Shown piece by piece: positions 56,901 through 64,000 of a DNA stretch of 64,000 nt. Within the stretch, counting starts at the first letter, position 1, and each line of letters begins with the position of its first letter. Location: contig NC_091144.1 of the NCBI RefSeq assembly GCF_041381155.1, positions 15,447,544-15,511,543 of the forward strand. The letters run 5' to 3'. Source of the DNA: Argopecten irradians (Eukaryota > Mollusca > Bivalvia > Pectinida > Pectinidae). The notes under the pieces are model-generated. The model ran no database searches, was not told the DNA's origin, and saw only the letters and a list, made by a program, of their open reading frames with translations. A program made the translations under genes and the position numbers.

Positions 56901-57379
56901 ATTTTTTGATTCTGTATTAAACATGAAGGAATGTCCTATTTGATGTGTCAGGCTTTTCATAAGAGTACCACAACTACGGTCTCGAGCTCTGTTAGAGAGT
57001 CTAGGAGATGTCTGTAGGGGTAAGATCTCTATGTCTGGATTCCTCGTTAAATATATATATAATTATCAATAACTACAGACGATTTAAAGAGATATGATAT
57101 ATAAATGAAAGATTGGTACACTGGCAGGTTCCATGATAAAACACATTCAACTTTGGAGGTCTGTCAAAGCCTTGTACGTACGTCTGTATACTTTACAGGA
57201 TTTAGATAGAAACATAGTTATCTGATATATTTAATGGAAGCACAACATTTATACGATTATCTGGGTTAGGAACGTAACAGTCGCTATATATTTGTTATAA
57301 ATTTATTTGTCGTTTGTATTTTCTTACCTGGGATTTGTGCCACCGAAAGAAGGAACCAGATTACATGACTGGTAGCCAT
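53697..57379 (-). CDS. Type I membrane protein, CYYR1/VOPP1/WBP1-like, copy 2 (4 exons, 207 aa)
   Basis: Exons: 57328-57379, 55513-55654, 54236-54387, 53697-53974; GT-AG junctions with phases identical to copy 1. Signal peptide MATSHVIWFLLSVAQIPG. The ectodomain keeps all six Cys and the Tyr cluster (GTYCYHYDTYYF...FCTDGCC-DYTCC) and has seven extra residues (TTTQSSV-like) before the membrane. The membrane segment IVLGSVLGGIFFIAMVIILF is followed by CCHCY. The tail keeps PPPPAYNYIPPPNGPLPP (PPxY) but ends earlier than copy 1, at ...NQNQMT, because of an indel. The reading frame is intact in every exon, so it looks functional. Same likely role as copy 1; divergence in ectodomain and tail suggests separate partners (inference). 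Confidence 0.85.
54236..54387 (-). CDS. Copy 2 exon 3 (membrane segment)
   Basis: Hydrophobic helix, CCHCYKAQ, then NRPPYPTAP. Acceptor TTTATAG, donor GTTAGC. Confidence 0.87.
54451..54767. mobile_element. MITE with ~50-bp inverted repeats in intron 2 of copy 2
   Basis: The left end starts GCATCCTCGATATTTCAGGA and the right end, reverse-complemented, GCATCCGCGATATTCCAGGG; similarity continues about 50 bases. The paralogous site in copy 1 (CAACTTAGATCG, about 23740) lacks it. The flanks AACCTAG and AACGTAG may be a diverged 7-bp target duplication. Confidence 0.8.
55513..55654 (-). CDS. Copy 2 exon 2 (Cys/Tyr-rich ectodomain)
   Basis: 46 full codons; 21 bases longer than in copy 1, adding residues between the last CC pair and the acidic KDDDH. 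Acceptor TTCCAG, donor GTAAGA. Confidence 0.86.
56035..56381. mobile_element. Insertion with terminal fold-back in intron 1 of copy 2
   Basis: Absent from the matching place in copy 1 (about 25690-25710). Its right third (56252-56366) is an imperfect hairpin: ATCTTACATTTGTGTTCATT...CATATGAG mirrored by CTCATATGAAATAAACACTC...GTAAGAT. No coding capacity. Confidence 0.6.
57328..57379 (-). CDS. Copy 2 exon 1 (signal peptide)
   Basis: ATG at 57379-57377, donor GTAAGA. Four base changes from copy 1 exon 1. Confidence 0.86.
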
Positions 57380-57479
57380 TTTGTAACGTAATTAGTCTCC
57401 ACCAACTATGTATTTAAAACAAAACACGTAATACAATAGATCGCACACTTCAGTGACCGATCATTGTTAGCTATTCGAA

Positions 57480-60140
57480 AACACATAACGTACCAGTCAA
57501 TATGTTAACTCTGTAATATTTAAATACAGAATCCACACTCACATTCCAATACTCATAAGTCTTAACATAATCCGACTTACTGTTTTTGAGCAAGTCGCAC
57601 GAATGGACTTTAATCGGGAAGATTTTTCATGAAATACATAGCAAAGTCTATAAGCCTCCACTTTTTGTTCTGATATTACGACTGATGTAAACCACAACAA
57701 ACGTAGACTATTTATGTTACTTGGTTGTGGTTCCATAACCAAACAAAAGAAATCATAATGACACTTCATATCAAGAAATACTATTTACAATACTATTAAA
57801 GTATGTGTGACGATTTCACATAACGATTGCGTGACTTTGACTTTCCTTCAATAAGGATAAGAATATATCTAACGGAGACTGATCCAGATTTGACCCAGAG
57901 TAGCATGGCGAGTGGCGTCGATAACGCTGAGATCTTTTTTTCTCTTAACAAACTTCATTTACGTAAACCATGTACAAGTTAAGGAATATCTTACGCTAAC
58001 GTCTTTGATGCTTTCCAAAAGGAGGAACTCCTTAAATAGGACTATTGCTGAAAAGAAGGCTCTGTTACACACATCATATATATACTAGCATGCGTCGATG
58101 AATTTTACGATCGACACAGTTCATAGATAATCTTGTATGTGACTAACTACTGGCCTAAAACATGCCCATTTGACGCATTTATCCGTCGTTATACGGACGA
58201 AAAACAATGGTAATCAGTCACTGTTCCACCATTTTAATTATAATTGATTAAATTTCCCCCAATCTCAGACTATCTTTCGTTTAAGCAATCAAAGAAACTC
58301 TTCTTGAATCGATATTGCAGACAATCATCATTCCGATACCAAATCACTTCGACGATTTTAATGGTACAATGTTGGATTGTTTGCCTTTATCAAAGATTAA
58401 AACACAAAGAGTCGTACATCGTAATACGTTGTACAACATAATATAGCATGCGTGCATGTTTTCATAGATTTTGATACCATTAAAGTAGATCGAAGATCGA
58501 AAAGTGTTACATAAGGTTAAATCATACAGTAAAGTTAGATATTGATCTTCGCTATACATTGTCCTGGTGTCCGGATATAGGTAAATAACATCTGCTATAA
58601 ATAAAATCAATTATGAAAGTAATTGATGGAAGGCAATTTGGATTGTGTATTTAGTTGCAGCTAAATGAAACCTTGGTTGTTGACAAAACAGCACGAATCT
58701 ATAAAAGCTCCTTATACACATATTTATATATTTGTATATACTTAAGCTCGCGAGGGACTATCTGAACCTGGCTGATTACGGCCTGGACTATTGACGTAAC
58801 CAAGTGATGCTATATATGGAAAACGAAGCATCAGAGATCTGGTAATAATCCTGGCAAGGCAGGTAGGTATACAGGGTTATATATTCATTATTACGTGTGT
58901 TTGGGGGACAGGTACAAACTGTTGAGCTCGCGTTTGATTATGGAAGCAAATCTTTATTTATTGTCACACTCATTGTGTAAGCATGTTGAGAAGAAAAGCT
59001 AGCGAGATCCAGATCTGTATCAGGAAAACAAACAGAGTGGTAATCAGGATATTACTGTATGATTTCTAACAGCTATTTAAGTAGTGCAATTTAGGGATTT
59101 CTTTCTGATGACACGAATTTTTTTAAGACATTCATGTTAATAGAAACATGGGATGTTATAGTTAACGATGACTTATAGAGAGTGTTTGATTTGATGTGTT
59201 TAGAATACTTCTATAACATTCGTTTAGATAACCCACAAGAGGTTTAGAACTTTAACTGCTGGGTTGTTTTTATATCAAATATAAAATGTGAACACCAAAG
59301 TCGTGTATTCTTTCAGATAAAACGCGTGAAATGTAGAATTGACAACTTGGGTCGTCTTTTATTTTAAACATATGAAACATTATAAAACTGTTACTATAGA
59401 ATTATATGAAAAGATTTGAGATGCTATATATATATATATTGTAATGGAGAACTGTTAATGGTTTCATGTTACTTTACTTTACTAAGGTCGGTGTCGTATG
59501 TACAAATATGTGAAACCTTACCAATATGTTACTATGGTATTCTATAGAAACATTTGAATTTCTATATCGTAATCGGGATGTTATTTTTGATCGAATTGTA
59601 AAATTATTACAGGTGAGTTTCAACTGATAGTAACAATAGAGGTGTTAGTATCCTAACTAAACTGTAGTGTTTAGTGCTAGATTATTACACGTGTAAAACA
59701 CGTGGAATGTTAGGTTTATACCGGTATAATTACAGAAGATGTTATTTCACGTGAGGTGTTGTCACTGGTGTATTTCTCTGCTGTATAATTGTTGTTAGCG
59801 GATCAGCCTTTCTAGCTGACATCTATAATTCATTACAGGTCTGCCGTTTACTCCCACAGCTGAGTATAGTGACTGGATATAAAATATTTACCCGTTGATC
59901 TGCCTGACTTATCAGAAATGTATCCTACTGACGATTTGTAACTAACAACAATACGACTTAGTTTTCATTATCTTATAGTTCTCGGTGCATTATGTATATA
60001 TACCAGGGCGTGTCCGGTGTCAACCCAGCCACTAGCCTGTAAACATTCGTCTGTCATTTCCATTACATACTCGGCTTCATTTATCATATCGGTAGATACT
60101 ATAATGTTTCCCTGTGAAGCATCTGCCTCAATAAGACATT
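57480..60140. other. Upstream spacer of copy 2, nothing firm
   Basis: AT-rich with no convincing exon or RNA. Three CACGTG E-boxes cluster at 59688-59753. A strong donor-like CAG/GTAGGT occurs at about 58861, but no exon could be supported. Confidence 0.4.
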
Positions 60141-60144
60141 TCTT

Positions 60145-60690
60145 TCGGTGTCTAAAATGGCATTTGATTTGTCCGCTAGATTGTAAATTATTAAGATAAT
60201 AAGTTCTAGATATAATATCTTAGTCAAAAGAAAACTTTATCTCAAAATGATTGCTCTGCCGACATAAATATTATTACACTCGTGATGTTTAGTCAGCAAT
60301 ACATTCTTGTTGACACGGTTTCTTTTGAAGTCATATATAGATTAAGATACATTAATGTGGGTTCACAATATACTGCTGTATTGACACAGATGCAGTAAAT
60401 ATACTAGTATATAACTGCTATATTAAGTCATATTACATATTTTTGTCAACAAACAGATTGCTACATTGTCACACATGACAAAATTGTCATATTGTCACAT
60501 GACAAACTGCTTCATTGTCAATCATGACAAACTACCATATATTAACCTGGTTAGAGAACATATTTAAACACATAACTAACTAAATTCTGATGAAAGCCTG
60601 TTACTAATTAGGCCATGTTATTCTGACTACCATTATGTGGGGGAACTGCTGATTTTCAGCGTATTGATATTTCCCTCTCCCCATGTGGAG
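60145..60690. repeat. Older spacer duplication, copy X2
   Basis: Matches 49545-50215 (see that entry). No membrane-protein gene follows within the window. Confidence 0.7.
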
Positions 60691-61388
60691 GTTTTCCAAA
60701 ATAAATATACAATATCTCGTCCGTATTGTCAGCAGTAACATAACAATCCATTCTACAAACTGTTTGTAATCATTAAACATTTACTCCGGATGTATAATGC
60801 ATCCTACAAGAAGTGCACACTCACTTACACTATTTCCGCTGAGTTTATTTGTTATACACGTTTTAATACAGCGTAAGTCAGCAGACTCAACAGGGTCACC
60901 ATTTAGTATCACATCTAAAGCTGATGGTAAGCGAAGCATTTAAAAAACAAATAGCTATTGTATCTATTTTAATCACTTAAGATTGGCGCTCAAGCTTTAT
61001 CTACAGTTCTGCGAGGTCTAGCTTCCTGTTGGTAAGAAGTATATATATATATGTCGTTAGCTATTGCTGCAAAATACATCTTTGACAAATTTAAGCCCCA
61101 TTAATTGATTTTATGTTTAAACTTCTTTGCTTGTGTATTATGATGAAGAATAAAACGATATTATATATATAATAGAGTTACAAGTTTTGTATTTCCAATA
61201 CAAGATTCCTGTGTTCCAGAAATGAATAGATAATGCATACAAACGAGGACTTTAAATTTCTCTGCTACACACAAAACACAGCAATTTATACGCGTATTAC
61301 TTACTTACTAAAAAGCATCTATGCAAATATAACGATTGTGTCTTCGAATTTCTGTCAATCAAGTTCAGCGTTAGTAGTTGATGAACAA

Positions 61389-61795
61389 AAAGGCCCACTA
61401 CCTTTCCGAAGTAAAATTTATAGATTTCTAAAAAAACCATTAATAGCATAAGCAAATATATATCGATGGCCTAAGATGAGGTTACAACACCAAACATATG
61501 CAAGATTTCCTGCGTAATATATGATAACAGTGGAGAGTCATTTCGCTGTTTTGCCTTTTGGCGCAGTGATAGTCAACTACCGCGCGGTATTAAGGACTAT
61601 GGCGCGAAACATAAGACGACCCGCGTTATGAACATTAGCATTTTATTTATTCGAATTAAATTGTTCAGAAGGCGATGGAAGTGTTGTATTAACGGTAAGT
61701 TAATAACTTTTGCGTAATTGAAAAAAAAATCCATCTCGTTACACATTTCCCATTTTGAAAATTAAAGCCGTTTCGGAAAGGTAGTGTACTTTTCA
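61389..61795. mobile_element. MITE with inverted ACTACCTTTCCGAA termini
   Basis: Left AAGGCCCACTACCTTTCCGA and right (reverse complement) AAGTACACTACCTTTCCGAA share the core ACTACCTTTCCGAA. No target duplication could be fixed. No coding capacity. A CpG-rich stretch (CTACCGCGCGG, GGCGCGAAA) lies inside. Confidence 0.55.
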
Positions 61796-61799
61796 TAAA

Positions 61800-64000
61800 C
61801 AACCCAATACATTGTGTTGTGAAAAGGTCGATTTGGATCAATGTAGATTCCTGCATTATCACCAATTTCAATGGAATGACATTTTAACATATTTTGTTTT
61901 CATTTGTCCTTAACCATGTATTGTTTATAGTATTTTGCTGTATGGCATCATAAATAGGATTTATGGCTCCTGGACATCCATTATGCTAAAAGTGTTTTGT
62001 CATTGGTTTCTGTGGTCATTTGTTAGCTGATGGCCACAATGAGAAGACACGCACCCATTTTAGTGGTATGATTTTGAAGTAATCAATTGTTTCTGGTCAT
62101 TTGCAGTGGAGTAACACTAGATATATTCCATGGATATGACAATCGTCCAGTTCATTGTGATAGCATTCATCATTTCACTGAGAGGGCGCTTAACGTGTCA
62201 GAAGTGATTTCTGGTCAACGTGTTCAGTGTAATTACATACGAAATGTTAAGTGATGCCACTGAGGCTGAATATCGCTTATTAAGAAATGGACTTTTCGTG
62301 TGTTTTGTTACAATAGGACAATACTAGAAGTATTTTAAAATGGCTTCCTGGTCTATGACCTCAAAGTTTTCAAGTGGACACAAAATACATCAGTTGCTGT
62401 TCCTGACATACGAGAAATCACTTTATCGTCTAATTTTAAGTTGGATTATTTCGAGAGCGACATAAAACACGCACTTCTTTAATTTGCTGACTTTTTTGTC
62501 TACTTGTAATTCTAGTGCTTCACGCCTGGCCAGTTACGAAATGATTATGCTCACTACTGATTGACATTCTGTATGTTCAAGGTAGGTAATTATTTCCATA
62601 CTGCTTCTTCCGATAAACAAATATTGAATGAATAATATTTACGATTAATAATAACTAGCAGGTCAGTGCCGTTTACGGTACTAGCTATATATACAGTGAG
62701 CACGTATGTATTTTGTATAACCAAACCATTAGTATACGATAGTGAAAGTTTTAACGAGCGGGAAGTTAATGCACCTCAGCCGCTACCTTCCTCATTCCTG
62801 TTCACTGCCAATGTACATTTTTTAGTTACACACAGTAATATATATGTAGCCCTAGTTTACACATCACCACCTCCTTACATAGTAAAATTGATAATTATGG
62901 TGTTTATGTGGATCGACGACCGTGTTCACCGGCCGATTGTTTACTGACAATGCCTATCTGTCAGCGACGCTTGTTTACGTCCTGTTTTATCTATGCTCTA
63001 GATTATCAGACGAATGGTGTCCCATATGACAAAGATATCGGACGTCTCCCACCTAACATCATCAATTAGTACAGGTATGTTATTGAGAACGTTTTTATCT
63101 GGTCATGCTCAGGTGCGAACGTTAAATGTTATTTTCAGTTTCACAGTCTTTAAAATTACCATTAAATATGGTAAGTAAAACTGTCATGAATGTATATAAA
63201 TAGATATGCGTCTTTTAACAAAGTAATTCACATTATGATACAATATGACAAGACCTGTGATAATGCTTCAAGGATTTTACAGATTTATCGTCTGTTAATG
63301 ACAGTATACACGTGTGTACATCCAATTACACGTGATTTGCACGTGCGTGTATTTTCAATAATATTATTCATCTAATGGGTGTATGATTTCAATTTGACTG
63401 TTGATTAAGTGATCAAAAAATTCACATGGTTTAAATTAGTTTATGTAGTTTCATTCACAGTTAATTAAATACGCCACATGCAAACCATGCAGAGACGTAA
63501 AATATCATGTCGATCAATTGTTGTTAATAACTAAAGTAAGTTTCAATATAAGTATTTTTTTATAAATTCATGTTTAGTTAAATATTTGAACATATGTGCA
63601 TACTTGTAATGTAATCAACTCATGCTTGAGAATGATAAATGTGAACATGTGTGCTAAACATCAATCGTGAGGAGTACATGTGCGCAAACACGAACGTCAT
63701 TCACGTTATGTTAGCACCAGTGTTCATTAACATACACCAGAACCATATATTATATACATAGAGATCGGAAACTCCTCTGTTGTCTTAGCTGATGACAGAA
63801 TGACCTCCAATTTTTAGGCATTTTCTTAGGCTAATTACTTTAAAGTATATTATATGTTAGTTAACATAATACTATGATCTGATATGACCAGTTCTTCTGA
63901 TTCAGATGTTTACACACATGAAACTGAGCAATTTTGTGTTTTTTATTTGAAAGCTTTTAGTTATGAATGAAACCCCGTGAACGCTCGCGAGTTAAGATTT
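61800..64000. other. Right end of window, nothing recognised
   Basis: AT-rich sequence without supported exons, RNA genes or element ends. Small open frames have no family features. Confidence 0.4.

Larger units (their letters stand above)
50222..57475. repeat. Ancestral segmental duplication, copy 2
   Basis: Matches 20590-28705 (see that entry). Together with X1 it suggests an ancestral X-plus-gene unit. Confidence 0.8.

Noticed and set aside
57539..57769. 76-codon minus-strand frame upstream of copy 2
   Set aside because: No family features and no link by splice signals to the gene.
58740..58870. Possible 5' exon of a plus-strand gene ending at CAG/GTAGGT
   Set aside because: Only a donor-like motif; no coding exon or acceptor partner could be identified downstream.
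62666..62947. 93-codon frame
   Set aside because: No recognisable domain, no splice or promoter support, AT-rich surroundings.

Overview
The window looks like a piece of an AT-rich animal genome, most likely a mollusc and probably a bivalve. Genes are split into short exons with GT-AG introns, the introns and spacers are packed with transposon remains, and one gene is a clear animal KAT7 (HBO1) histone acetyltransferase. No rRNA, tRNA, CRISPR array or prokaryotic operon was seen.

Region 1 (1-20.4 kb) is KAT7 on the minus strand. I reconstructed 12 coding exons with consistent splice phases, from the initiator ATG (20161) through the MyT1-type C2HC finger and the MYST zinc finger to the acetyl-CoA and catalytic region. 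The last exon lies off the left edge. Its introns hold a TA-flanked inverted-repeat element, an element with a subterminal hairpin, two families of elements with ~155-157 bp tandem cores and terminal hairpins (pearl/HINE-like), two hAT-type elements with perfect 8-bp target duplications (one with a tandem-core element nested inside), and a fold-back element.

Region 2 (20.4-28.7 kb) holds a LINE 3' fragment and then a four-exon minus-strand gene for a 209-aa type I membrane protein: signal peptide, Cys/Tyr-rich ectodomain, one membrane segment, juxtamembrane cysteines and a Pro/His-rich tail with a PPxY motif. This is the plan of the CYYR1/VOPP1/WBP1/Shisa-like group. A diverged tandem paralogue of 207 aa lies at 53.7-57.4 kb. 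Comparing the two gives pre-insertion sites for several transposons.

Region 3 (26.3-47.9 kb) is a tandem triplication of a ~7.7 kb segment, the third unit shortened by an internal deletion. Each unit carries part of intron 1, an identical first (signal peptide) exon with promoter DNA, a MULE-like element with an 8-bp target duplication and a broken FLYWCH/MULE-derived gene, a decayed CR1-like LINE, and a 5'-truncated L1-like LINE inserted into it. The first gene copy therefore has three candidate promoters and first exons.

Region 4 (47.9-64 kb) holds the end of the nested LINEs, older duplicated spacer, the second paralogue and mostly anonymous AT-rich sequence. The most unusual structures are the promoter/first-exon triplication and the shared terminal signature of the two tandem-core element families.
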